Assembly (NCBI GenBank): GCA_030263295.1 | Contig: SZOS01000001.1 | Coordinates: 124,001 to 188,000 of the forward strand | DNA from: Dokdonella_A sp014338185 | GTDB lineage: Bacteria; Pseudomonadota; Gammaproteobacteria; Xanthomonadales; Rhodanobacteraceae | DNA length: 64,000 nucleotides | Direction: 5' to 3' | Shown here: positions 44,080 to 52,517 of the stretch, in pieces | Layout of the letters: every line of letters starts with the position of its first letter | Position numbering within the stretch: the first letter of the stretch is position 1 | Notes under the pieces: model-generated | What the model was told of the DNA's origin: nothing | The model's input: the letters and a program-made list of their open reading frames with translations, nothing else | Databases searched by the model: none | Position numbers and translations under genes: made by a program

Positions 44080-46463
44080 AGGGAGCCCATCAAGTGCGAT
44101 CCAGACTCTCAGTGCTGTTGCTCAGCCTCGGCCTCGGGCTGCTGGCCGGCTGCGCGGCGACCTCCGACGCGACGCGCATGTCCGGCCAGCATGACGACGT
44201 GCTCACGGCCGAAACGATCCTCAACACCCCGCCGCCGATCGTGAGCGAGGAGCCCGTGCAGGGCATCGCGATCAGTCCGGAAGCCAAGGCGGACCGGGCC
44301 CCGCCCAAGCCCGAGATCGAACCGGGCACGGGCAAGTTCTTCAAGGTCCAGCCGGTGCCGGCGGCCGCGCGGGGCGAAGGCCAGGTCACGTTCAACTTCG
44401 AGAACCAGCCGATCCAGGCGGTGGTCAAGGCGATCCTGGGTGACATGCTGCAGGAGAACTACACGATTGCGCCCAACGTCGGCGGCAACGTGACCTATTC
44501 GACCTCGCGACCGATCCGGCGCGAGGACGCGATGCCGGTGCTGGAAATGCTCTTGTCGTGGACCGGCAATGCACTGGTGCGCGAGGGCAACCGCTACACC
44601 GTGCTGGCCGCACGCGACGCGATTCCGGGCAAGCTCACGCCGCAGCTGGGTGCGAGCCAGCAGCCGGGTTATGGCCTGCGCATCTTCCCGCTTCACTACA
44701 TCTCGCCGGTGGAGATGGCCAAGCTGCTCAAGCCCTACGCCAAGGCCGATGCGTTCGTGCAGATCGACCCCAATCGCAGCCTGCTCGTGCTGGCCGGCAC
44801 GCCGTCGGAACTGGAGAACTACCAGCGCACCATCGACACCTTCGACGTCGACTGGCTGCGCGGCATGTCGATCGGTGTCTACAACATGCAGCATGTGGAC
44901 GTGGCCAAGCTCATGCCCGACTTGCAGAAGCTGTTTGGCACCGAAGGCGAATCGCCGCTGGCCGGCATGTTCCGCTTCATGCCCATCGAAGAAACCAATT
45001 CGATGATCGTGATCACGCCGCAGCCCGAGTACCTCAAGCAGGCCGAGCAGTGGCTGTATCGGCTCGATCGCGGCAGTGCCGAGAATGCGGTGCAGCTGTA
45101 CGTGTACAACGTCAAGAACCTCAAGGCGCCCGACCTGGCCGATTACCTCAGCCAGATCTTCCTTGGCACCAGCAGCGGCACCCATCGCAGCAGCACCTCG
45201 GGGCGGGTCGGGCCAGGCCTGCGCTCGACCTCGCTCAACAGCCGTGGCGGGATGGGCGGCATCAACAGCGGCATGAGCTATGGCAGCTCGTTGCGGCCGC
45301 AGTCGAACCAGGAAAAGGCCGCGCCCGCGGCACCCGCACCCGCCGCGGCGGGTGCGCCGGCAGCCGGCACGTCGGGCAAGCGCGAGTCGGACATCCGCAT
45401 CTCCGCGATCGAGGAAAACAACCAAATCCTCATCATGGCCCAGCCGTTCGAATGGGAGCAGATGCAGGCGGCGATCCGACGCCTGGATACACCGCCGCTG
45501 CAGGTGCAGATCGAAGCGCGCATCCTCGAAGTCAGCCTCACCGGCGGCCTGCAATACGGCGTGCAGTGGTGGCTGGGCAACCTCATGACCGCGCCGGGTG
45601 TGTACGACACCGAGCGCAATCCGTACCAGTATCCCAACCCATACCATCGGCGTGGCAGCACGATCGGCGCCGCCGGTCCGGGTCCGACCGGGCAGGGTGC
45701 CGCGAGCTTCTTCTACTCGTTCCTCAACAGCAAGTTCCAGGTCGCGCTGAGCGCGCTGGAATCGTCGGGCGTGGCCAAGACGCTGTCGGCGCCCTCGCTG
45801 GTGGTCAACAACAACCAGGAGGCTTCGCTCACGGTGGGCGACCAGATACCGGTGGTGCAGACCTATTACAACGGGCTGGGTGCGATCGGTGGCATCAACA
45901 CCGGCACCGGCACGGGAAACAACAACAACAACTACTACGGCGGCATGACCGGTTCGGTGCAGTACCTGAGCACCGGCGTCACGCTCAACGTGATGCCGCG
46001 GGTCAATCCGGGCGGGCTGGTCTACCTCGACATCGACCAGGAAGTGAGCACGCCGGGCGCGGCCACCAACGCGAGCGGCAATCCACCGATCGCCCAGCGC
46101 CAGATCCAGACCTCGGTCGCGGTGCAGAGCGGGCAGACGCTGCTGCTTGGCGGCCTCATCAAGGAAGTGCGGCAGGATCGCAAGACCGGTGTGCCATTGA
46201 TCAGCAAGATTCCCGGACTGCGCGATCTGTTCGGCTCGACCAACAACAGCACCAACCGCACCGAACTCATCGTGCTCATCACGCCGCGCGTGATCAACAA
46301 CAGCGACGAGGCGCGCCAGATCACGGCCGACTACATCAAGCAGTTCGAGTCATTGCGCCCGCTGCGGACGAACCAGGTCGCGCCCGCGCCATCGCCGGCG
46401 GCACAACCGCAGCCATTGCCCGAATCACCCACGACTTCGCAGGAGCCCACGCGTGAGCATTGA
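44076..46463 (+). CDS. gspD: Type II secretin GspD (XpsD), lipoprotein form
   Basis: Outer-membrane secretin through which folded exoproteins leave. The 795-residue precursor has a lipobox LLAGC (about residue 26), as known for XpsD of Xanthomonas, then the N0 domain (VTFNFENQPIQAVVKAIL), N1-N3 repeats, a Gly/Ser/Ala-rich loop (about 365-440) and the secretin core with QIEARILEVSLTGGLQYGV, SAPSLVVNNNQEASLTVGD and GGLIKEVRQDRKTGVPL. A short Pro/Gln tail follows the S-domain region. The start at 44076 overlaps xpsN. The lipid anchor may reduce the need for a separate pilotin. Confidence 0.95.
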   Translation: MKGAHQVRSRLSVLLLSLGLGLLAGCAATSDATRMSGQHDDVLTAETILNTPPPIVSEEPVQGIAISPEAKADRAPPKPEIEPGTGKFFKVQPVPAAARGEGQVTFNFENQPIQAVVKAILGDMLQENYTIAPNVGGNVTYSTSRPIRREDAMPVLEMLLSWTGNALVREGNRYTVLAARDAIPGKLTPQLGASQQPGYGLRIFPLHYISPVEMAKLLKPYAKADAFVQIDPNRSLLVLAGTPSELENYQRTIDTFDVDWLRGMSIGVYNMQHVDVAKLMPDLQKLFGTEGESPLAGMFRFMPIEETNSMIVITPQPEYLKQAEQWLYRLDRGSAENAVQLYVYNVKNLKAPDLADYLSQIFLGTSSGTHRSSTSGRVGPGLRSTSLNSRGGMGGINSGMSYGSSLRPQSNQEKAAPAAPAPAAAGAPAAGTSGKRESDIRISAIEENNQILIMAQPFEWEQMQAAIRRLDTPPLQVQIEARILEVSLTGGLQYGVQWWLGNLMTAPGVYDTERNPYQYPNPYHRRGSTIGAAGPGPTGQGAASFFYSFLNSKFQVALSALESSGVAKTLSAPSLVVNNNQEASLTVGDQIPVVQTYYNGLGAIGGINTGTGTGNNNNNYYGGMTGSVQYLSTGVTLNVMPRVNPGGLVYLDIDQEVSTPGAATNASGNPPIAQRQIQTSVAVQSGQTLLLGGLIKEVRQDRKTGVPLISKIPGLRDLFGSTNNSTNRTELIVLITPRVINNSDEARQITADYIKQFESLRPLRTNQVAPAPSPAAQPQPLPESPTTSQEPTREH

Positions 46464-46869
46464 TTTCATCAGGACAGGCGCGGCCATCGCGCTGGCTGCG
46501 GCCACGTTGTGCGCCACGGGCTGCGTCGACAAGAGCAGTCCCGACATGGTCGACACGCGCAGCGTCGAACGTTGGAACTACCTCATCGCGCATGAGGCCG
46601 AGAAGGCCTACGACTACCTCACGCCGGGCTACCGCGAGACCACCACGCGCGACCAGTACGCGACTGCGATGAACAATCGCCCGGTGATTTGGAAACATGC
46701 CACTTTCGAGAAGAAGGACTGCGATGGCGACCGTTGCAGTGTCGTCGTTGCCATCACCTACTCGATGCCCGTGCCGGGCCGCGCAGAGCAGCGCACCGAT
46801 GCAACGAGCAAGCAATCGGAGACCTGGTTGCGTCTGGATGGTCAATGGTACTACCTGCCAAGCAACTGA
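46453..46869 (+). CDS. Small lipoprotein coupled to gspD
   Basis: A 138-residue predicted lipoprotein: hydrophobic signal and lipobox LCATGC with Cys at residue 24. The mature part (about 114 residues) contains a central DYLTPGYRETTTRDQYATA and an alternating beta section ending WLRLDGQWYYLP, giving an NTF2-like or SnoaL-like impression, but no family was recognised. It starts with a GTG at 46453, seven bases after AGGAG, and overlaps the gspD end by 11 bases, so it is the twelfth gene of the T2SS operon. A role as pilotin or assembly factor is possible but unproven. Confidence 0.75.
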   Translation: MSIDFIRTGAAIALAAATLCATGCVDKSSPDMVDTRSVERWNYLIAHEAEKAYDYLTPGYRETTTRDQYATAMNNRPVIWKHATFEKKDCDGDRCSVVVAITYSMPVPGRAEQRTDATSKQSETWLRLDGQWYYLPSN

Positions 46870-46901
46870 TCCCGTTCGCTTTTTTGTGATGGAACGGGGG
46901 A

Positions 46902-46930
46902 TTGCACGGATCTTTCCTTTCGCTTAACAT
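46902..46930 (+). promoter_or_regulatory. Possible promoter of the 506-residue secreted protein gene
   Basis: TTGCAC at 46902-46907 and TAACAT at 46925-46930 are 17 bases apart, in an A/T-rich stretch about 105 bases ahead of the start codon. Both hexamers match consensus only partly. An imperfect hairpin (CCCGTTC at 46871-46877 with GAACGGG at 46892-46898) just upstream may end the T2SS operon. Confidence 0.3.
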
Positions 46931-47033
46931 GCCCGGGCCGAAGCCTGACCTGTTCGCGTGGCGCGCGCTGCGCGTCTTGCGTGGGTTGGCGGTAAAGCAA
47001 AAAGCCCTGTGTCAAAAATTTAGGAGTGTTGCG

Positions 47034-48554
47034 ATGAAAAGAAACAGCTTGACGACTGCCGTCGTCGCCGGCATCGCCGGTATCGCCGGCTTCGCGGGCC
47101 TCGCCAATGCCGTGAATCTCAACCCCGACGGCGTGGGTCAGGTTCTGCTGTACCCCTATTACACGGTCAACAAGGGTCAGGACACGCTGATCTCCGTTGT
47201 CAATACCGACACGGAATACGGCAAGGCGGTCAAGGTTCGCTTCCTCGAAGGCTACAACAGCCGCGAAGTGCTGGACTTCAACCTGTACCTGTCGGCGGCC
47301 GACGTGTGGACGGCGTGGGTCAGCGACGATGGCTCCAATGGCGCTGCGATCAACACGATCGACACGAGCTGCATCGACTACCTGCCGAGCCTGCCGTGGA
47401 GCTTCAGCACGGGTGGCTTCGACGGCACCGGTATTGGCGCCAGCGGCCCGATCCCGAAGGACTCCGGCCCGAAGACCAAGGATCGTACGCGCGAGGGTTA
47501 CCTCGAGATGATCCTCATGGGCGACATCGATCCGGCCACTCCGCTCGGCCGGGCCATCACCCACAAGCAGAACGGCAACCCGGACGGCGGCAAGCCGAGC
47601 TGCGCGGCCCCGGTTGGCGATGACGTGGTGATCCCGACGCAGCTGTTGCCACCCACCAGCGGTCTGTTTGGCGGCACCTGGATCGCCAACGTCGCCAACG
47701 GTACGGCGTTCAGCTACAACGCCGATGCGATCGAGGGCTTCTCGTACCTCGTGAATTACACCGGTCCGTCGTCACTGTTCCCGACGCTGCAGGATGCGCG
47801 CACCAACCCGGTCGGCCTCACGCCGGCACTCATGGGTATCGCGCGTGCCTACGTGTTCGGCGACGATGGTTCGCTCATCATGTCCGACTACGGCACCGGT
47901 GAAGATGCGGTCAGCGCCGTCTTCATGTCCGACACGGTGTACAACGAGTACATGATCAATGCCGCGATCGGCGGCCAGAGCGACTGGGTGGTCACGTTCC
48001 CGACCAAGCGCTTCTACGTCGACAACGCACTGTATCCCGGTCATGTGACGTCGCCGTTTGCCGAGAAGTTTGGTGCGACCGCGGACGACCAGTCGCGTGT
48101 TGCGATCACGCTGAGCACGTTCGATCACGAAGAAGGCAGCACCGATACGGTCATCCCGCGCTGCCCGTCGCCGCCGGATGCGTCCTGCTTTGCGCAGTCG
48201 CCGTTCCTGCCGTACGAAGTCAACGTGATCTCGTTCACCAAGACCTCGCCCCCGGGTGAGTCGACGGTGTTCGGTTCGAAGCTGTATCGCACGGTTGATC
48301 CGTTCGGTGACACCGGTGGTTGGGCTGCTCTCGACCTGCAGTCGGGTGACGGTGGCCACATCCTGCCGCGTGGTACCAACCCGAACTCGAGCAACGCCAC
48401 GCAGTTCTATGGCCTGCCGGCCACGGGCTTCTGGGCGGCGGTTGCACAGCGTGGTTCGGCTTCGGCCAACTACAACGGCGTGTGGCGTCATCGCGCACAC
48501 CGCACGTGCAACGATGTCGACACGGGTGGCATCCCGCTGAATCCGTGCTCGTAA
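47034..48554 (+). CDS. Secreted protein of unknown function, putative surface protein
   Basis: A 506-residue exported protein with a clear Sec signal (MKRNSLTTAVVAGIAGIAGF, cut after ANA at about 26). The mature N-terminus reads VNLNPDGVGQVLLYPYYTVN and is followed by VKVRFLEGYNSREVLDFNLY; I recall this pattern from uncharacterised surface or S-layer-annotated proteins of several proteobacteria, so the protein belongs to a real family with no known role. It has few cysteines, which cluster in CPSPPDASCF and near the end. There is no sorting signal or membrane helix. The start has AGGAG ten bases upstream; a strong intrinsic terminator follows, so this is a separate unit. Its place behind the T2SS operon makes it a candidate substrate, by inference only. 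Confidence 0.8.
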   Translation: MKRNSLTTAVVAGIAGIAGFAGLANAVNLNPDGVGQVLLYPYYTVNKGQDTLISVVNTDTEYGKAVKVRFLEGYNSREVLDFNLYLSAADVWTAWVSDDGSNGAAINTIDTSCIDYLPSLPWSFSTGGFDGTGIGASGPIPKDSGPKTKDRTREGYLEMILMGDIDPATPLGRAITHKQNGNPDGGKPSCAAPVGDDVVIPTQLLPPTSGLFGGTWIANVANGTAFSYNADAIEGFSYLVNYTGPSSLFPTLQDARTNPVGLTPALMGIARAYVFGDDGSLIMSDYGTGEDAVSAVFMSDTVYNEYMINAAIGGQSDWVVTFPTKRFYVDNALYPGHVTSPFAEKFGATADDQSRVAITLSTFDHEEGSTDTVIPRCPSPPDASCFAQSPFLPYEVNVISFTKTSPPGESTVFGSKLYRTVDPFGDTGGWAALDLQSGDGGHILPRGTNPNSSNATQFYGLPATGFWAAVAQRGSASANYNGVWRHRAHRTCNDVDTGGIPLNPCS

Positions 48555-48582
48555 GCACCGTTGGTTTGATGTGTTGTGGTAC

Positions 48583-48615
48583 GGAAGGGGGCGCAAGCCC
48601 CCTTCCTTTTTTTTT
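48583..48615 (+). terminator. Strong intrinsic terminator
   Basis: GGAAGGGGGC and GCCCCCTTCC form a perfect 10-base-pair stem with a GCAA tetraloop, followed at once by nine T residues. It lies 29 bases after the stop of the 506-residue secreted protein gene and is the clearest Rho-independent terminator in the window. Confidence 0.95.
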
Positions 48616-49387
48616 GGTCGCGCAGTTTCGGCGAACGCAGCGCCCGGGGTGCGGGAGTTGGCTTGAATCGCGCTTGCCGCATGCATGCACCGCAACAGCC
48701 CGATGCGGGTGTCGGCGCCTTGATCCCTTGGGCGTCATTCGATGGGTGACGCTGACCGCGACAGCGGTGATGCGGCGCGTGCCAGGCCTGCCGTCGGTGA
48801 TTCTTTCCGGAAAAGTCGTCTTTCATGGCCAGCCGGTTTCATCCGTCACCATGCCGGTGTGCCCGCTGTGCATCCATCGCACGTCCAGACTGCCGGACTC
48901 GGACCACGGGCAGATGCCCGGGTGCTCTGGGGGCGTGTCCGGAACTCGTCTTGGCTGGCCTGCGACTCCACTTGGCGTTCCCAATTGAGCAGCGGCAACG
49001 TGCCTGCGCCGCCCCCCGCAATGCCAGACTGGATCGGTCTTGGGTACCTTGGTCGTGTCCGCGCCTTTCCGTTCGACCGTTCGCTCCTGCCCTTGGCAGT
49101 TCGCGAGGCACGCCTTGGAACCGATGCGCGCTTCGCCAGCAGTCCCAGACGCCCCGGCCCACGAACCACATCGGGGGCCATGACCGGATCGATGCTGGGC
49201 AGGCAGTGCAGCGTCTGCAGCCGCTCGACGCCACACGTTGACCCGCTGCCACGCCGGCCACGCCATTGCCCATTGGCGGGCGATCGTTAAATCCATGTTG
49301 CTGAATATTCCGGAATTATGTCCGGCTTTCGTTGCAGGTGATTCTGTATAATCGCCCCGGTTTTCCACATCTGCCGGCGAGGCTCTC
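48616..49387. other. 772-base gap without a convincing gene
   Basis: Between the terminator and the next secreted protein gene no frame shows a known motif, good start or normal composition. Open frames of 110-190 codons on both strands are Arg/Ser/Pro-rich and not supported. The part 49280-49387 is A/T-rich and holds the likely promoter for the downstream gene. The rest could be a decayed gene or an untranslated region; I recognise nothing in it. Confidence 0.5.
49347..49352 (+). promoter_or_regulatory. Perfect -10 hexamer ahead of the 504-residue secreted protein gene
   Basis: TATAAT lies 35 bases ahead of the ATG in the most A/T-rich stretch of the gap. No good -35 lies at 16-18 bases; TTGCAG at 49332-49337 is too near. 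The hexamer alone suggests a promoter, possibly activator-dependent. Confidence 0.45.
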
Positions 49388-50902
49388 ATGATTCACCATG
49401 CCGCGCGCAGGTTCTGCCTGTTCGCAACCCTACTAGGCACCAGCAGCATCGTCCCACTTGCGCAGGCGGCGTCCACCACCGTGCGCTTGAATACGATGTC
49501 CGGTACCTGCGTGGCTACCACCAACGACGCCGCAGGCGTGCACCTCGATCCTGCCGGCAGCGATGCTTTGGTGGTTGATGGTGTCACGCTCAGTGAACAG
49601 CCTGCCAACTCGCATGCCTGTCAGCCGGCTGGCTCGAGTTCCGCGGACTTCCAGTTGTCGCCCATCGTCGTTTCCGAGGACGCCAACGGGACGGTCACCA
49701 CCTTCACGCCGGCGATCAACGTGCCGTTTTATGTCAACTGGTCGGTAGGGCCTGACGCGACCACGTGTGTGCGCACCGGCAGCAGCAACATCAACGCTTC
49801 CACCATGGACGGCTGGGTTCTCGGCTCGGTGCTGAGCGCACCCGCCGGCGTCCATCACGAAGCAGTCACGCCCAAGCAGTCTGGCGACTACAGCTTCGGT
49901 GTGATCTGCAGCAATGCCACTGGTTTCAAGATCGGTGCGGCACCACACGTCCCACCGTCCGACACGACGCCGATCACCATCATCCCGACCATCACCCCGA
50001 GCACCGTGGATACCGGTGCACCTCCGGTGCCTGCCACGATCACCATTTCGGCCGACGCCAATGCCGCCTTGGCCAACATGAGCTGCACCGGATCCGTACA
50101 AACGGCATCGGGAGCGCCGAGCCCCGGCTGGACCGGCTGGAGCGGTGCCTTCTCGATCCCGGCCTCCGGCGCGCTCTCTCAAAGTGTGACTGTGCCCAGT
50201 TCCATCGCGGTCGGCACCTACACCTTCACGCTCAATTGCGCGCTTGGGCAGCAGACGGCCAATGGGCAGGCCAGTCTCGTGGTGCAGGATCCCGCACTGC
50301 CGTCCGCCTGTCCGTCCACCATCCCTGCCGGTGATCCACGCCTTGCAGGCCAGGCAGATACCTCGCAGCGCGTACGCATGAACGTCGCCGACATCAAGTA
50401 TGGCGTTGTCCCGCAAGGGGTACGCCAGGGTGTGCGCTTCGATGAATTCAAGAACATCTGGGGCTACAACGCGCCCACGACACCACCGCCTCCGGTGGAA
50501 TGGCCTGGCATCATCGGCTCGTCGCCGGGCTTCCTGATGCCGCGCAGCGGATACTTCGCCGTGAAGTTCACCACGGGCGCCACCGCGCCTTCGCCGGGCG
50601 CAGGCTATTTCGCATCCTCCACGTACGGCGGCAGCATCGCCTTGTCGGCCTCGATCAGCGAAACCTGCGCAGACTTTGCCGGTGATCCTGCGGTCAACGC
50701 CTGCTACGCAAGGAACGTGCAGGCCGACGATGGTGGCACGTTGAATTGGTTGTTCGGGAATCAACCATCGACGAAGTGGTTCTGCTACCTCAAGCCGAAC
50801 ACCACGTACTACATGAACGTCATGTTCTCCTCCACGACCGAAGGAAATTCCCGGTGCGGTGTGGGAGCCACCGCATGCCACGTCATGTACGTCCGGCGCT
50901 AG
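49388..50902 (+). CDS. Secreted multi-domain protein of unknown function
   Basis: A 504-residue exported protein with a Sec signal cut after AQA (about residue 27). The first 180 residues form a Cys-containing beta-rich region. Then comes a Thr/Pro-rich linker (TTPITIIPTITPSTVDTG), an Ig-like beta segment of about 95 residues with SCTGSV and GTYTFTLNCALG, where two cysteines would bridge the sandwich, and a C-terminal domain of about 190 residues from CPSTIPAGDPRL to the end with paired cysteines. No enzymatic motif, sorting signal or membrane anchor was found. A prolyl isomerase gene follows 221 bases later. I do not recognise the C-terminal domain. Confidence 0.78.
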   Translation: MIHHAARRFCLFATLLGTSSIVPLAQAASTTVRLNTMSGTCVATTNDAAGVHLDPAGSDALVVDGVTLSEQPANSHACQPAGSSSADFQLSPIVVSEDANGTVTTFTPAINVPFYVNWSVGPDATTCVRTGSSNINASTMDGWVLGSVLSAPAGVHHEAVTPKQSGDYSFGVICSNATGFKIGAAPHVPPSDTTPITIIPTITPSTVDTGAPPVPATITISADANAALANMSCTGSVQTASGAPSPGWTGWSGAFSIPASGALSQSVTVPSSIAVGTYTFTLNCALGQQTANGQASLVVQDPALPSACPSTIPAGDPRLAGQADTSQRVRMNVADIKYGVVPQGVRQGVRFDEFKNIWGYNAPTTPPPPVEWPGIIGSSPGFLMPRSGYFAVKFTTGATAPSPGAGYFASSTYGGSIALSASISETCADFAGDPAVNACYARNVQADDGGTLNWLFGNQPSTKWFCYLKPNTTYYMNVMFSSTTEGNSRCGVGATACHVMYVRR

Positions 50903-50918
50903 ACTGCGCCGATCCGGG

Positions 50919-50952
50919 CATGCCGTGCCGCTCAGCAAAGCGACACGGCATG
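50919..50952 (+). terminator. Hairpin after the 504-residue protein gene
   Basis: CATGCCGTG (50919-50927) pairs perfectly with CACGGCATG (50944-50952), with a further inner CGCT/AGCG pairing. It begins 17 bases after the stop. There is no T-run. Confidence 0.45.
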
Positions 50953-50974
50953 TGGCCGGCAGTGGCTGCGGGAA

Positions 50975-51005
50975 GCTGCTGCGCGCCATGAGGCGCGCAA
51001 GCAGC
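50975..51005 (+). terminator. Second hairpin in the same gap
   Basis: GCTGCTGCGCGCC and GGCGCGCAAGCAGC pair with one small asymmetry over an ATGA loop. Together with the hairpin at 50919 it makes a tandem structure between the two genes, which suggests that the isomerase gene has its own promoter or is read at a lower level. Confidence 0.35.
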
Positions 51006-51123
51006 GGCATACATCGATCGCAGCCTTGACCTGGTGTTGCGCACCCGTGGTGGTGTGCCGCCCAATCTCGTGTCCACGGATCCGCCGGCATGGCGGGTTT
51101 CAGCTGTCGAAGGGTATCAATCC

Positions 51124-52056
51124 ATGCGTTTTGCCAATCTTCTCGCGTGCATGTCTGCAGCGCTCGTCCCGATGCCGGCCATCGTCCATGCGGTCGACCT
51201 CACGGGCACCCCGACGACAATCGTCGCTTCGCGCGGCGGCGCCACCGTGACTCTGGCCGACATCGACGCGTTTGCGGGCAAGATTCCACCGGAAAAGCGT
51301 GCCGGCTTTTTCCTCAGCCCGGCACGGATCGAGAACACGATCGATGGCTTGCTCCTGACCAAGCAGCTTGCGGCTGAAGCCCGTGCCACGGGCCTCGACA
51401 AGGATCCGGCGGTGGCTCGTCAAATGGAACTTGCCGCCGACGAGGCGCTCGCGTTGGCCCGCCGCCAGCAATTCGAGCACGCGATCCAGGTCCCGGACAT
51501 GTCCAAGCTCGCGCAGGAGGAATACCTGGCCCACAAGGACAAGTATGTGCAGCGCGGCAACGTCGTGGTCGAGCACATCCTTGTCGGCACGAGCACACGC
51601 AGTGATGCCGACGCCATGGCACTGGCGCGTGATATCGAGGCCAAGGCACGCGCCAACCCCGGCTCGTTCGAGGCGCTTGTCGAACAGTATTCCGACGATC
51701 CGAGCAAGGTGAGCAACCACGGCAAGCTCGAAGATGCGGCCAATCCCGCCAGTTACGATCCGGATTTCATCGCTGGCTTGTCCAGCCTGCGCAAGCCCAA
51801 CGACATCTCGCCCGTTGTCGCGACCCGCTACGGGTACCACATCATCAAGTTGCTGAGTCGTGACCCGGATACGATGCCGACGTTCGCACAGGTGAAGGAC
51901 CAAATCGTGCGCGAATTGTCCACCGCATACGTCGCCAAGGCCAACCAGACCCACACCACCGATCTGAGCAACATGAACCTGGACCTCAACGCCGAACTCG
52001 TGCGTTCCTTGCAGAGTCGCTACCTGCCGGCGAAGGCGGACACCAAGGCGCAGTGA
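51124..52056 (+). CDS. Periplasmic parvulin-type peptidyl-prolyl isomerase
   Basis: A 310-residue exported PPIase of the SurA/PpiC/PrsA kind, which would help envelope or secreted proteins fold. A signal peptide ends after VHA (about residue 23). The N-terminal helical part (about 40-140, RRQQFEHAIQVPDMSKLAQE) is SurA-like; the parvulin domain (about 150-260) starts with NVVVEHILVGT and ends with VVATRYGYHIIKLLSR, which are the conserved first and last strands. Between them the usual GGDLG loop is replaced by VSNHGKLED, so catalytic activity may be low. The ATG at 51124 is in line with the signal peptide. It follows the secreted 504-residue protein, a possible client. Confidence 0.86.
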   Translation: MRFANLLACMSAALVPMPAIVHAVDLTGTPTTIVASRGGATVTLADIDAFAGKIPPEKRAGFFLSPARIENTIDGLLLTKQLAAEARATGLDKDPAVARQMELAADEALALARRQQFEHAIQVPDMSKLAQEEYLAHKDKYVQRGNVVVEHILVGTSTRSDADAMALARDIEAKARANPGSFEALVEQYSDDPSKVSNHGKLEDAANPASYDPDFIAGLSSLRKPNDISPVVATRYGYHIIKLLSRDPDTMPTFAQVKDQIVRELSTAYVAKANQTHTTDLSNMNLDLNAELVRSLQSRYLPAKADTKAQ

Positions 52057-52517
52057 CCGGTCACCGCGGTGCCGGCCACGCCCGTCGAGTGGGCACGCGC
52101 TTGCGCCGTGGAGCACATGCGCGACGACGGGCGCACGCAGGGTGCGCCATCGCAGTGGCAAGGACTCACGCGCGAGGTCGACACCAGTTCCTCCGGTGCG
52201 GCCCGTGCCACGCAGCGGGCAGTCGGCGGCGGCCGGCGTTCGGATGCCTCCCGCAGCGACCATGGCGGGGTCTTGCGCGCGTGGCGATGACGGCAGCTGG
52301 TTCCCCGTTCACCGTGCAGTTGGTCGCGAGTTCGGCCACAATCATCCCGGTGTTGGAGCCGTGGCGCGATTCCGGGCACAGGACAAGCCGACTCGGGCAC
52401 GACCGCTTGCGTGTTGCGACCGCGGGGCGCTTGCCCCGCGAACGGGGGACGGAATGCCACCACGCGCGATCCATCCCGCGGGACCTCCATCCCGTTGGCT
52501 AGCGAATATCACCAAGC
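52057..52517. other. 461-base gap between PPIase and wzm
   Basis: No gene was recognised. Small open frames on both strands lack starts and motifs. The only structure seen is the GC-rich hairpin at 52421-52440. A promoter for the wzm operon is expected here but no good pair of hexamers was found. Confidence 0.5.
52421..52440. repeat. Inverted repeat upstream of wzm
   Basis: CGCGGGGC and GCCCCGCG with a GCTT loop form an eight-base-pair hairpin about 80 bases ahead of wzm. No T-run follows; role unknown. Confidence 0.35.

Noticed and set aside
48742..49389. Frames of 130-190 codons on both strands in the gap before the 504-residue secreted protein
   Set aside because: No ribosome sites, no recognisable motif, unbalanced composition; kept only as an unexplained gap.
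47034..50902. Search for PEP-CTERM or IPTL-CTERM sorting tails on the secreted proteins, given the exosortase-like partner at 33982
   Set aside because: Both proteins end without the motif, hydrophobic helix and basic tail of sorted proteins.
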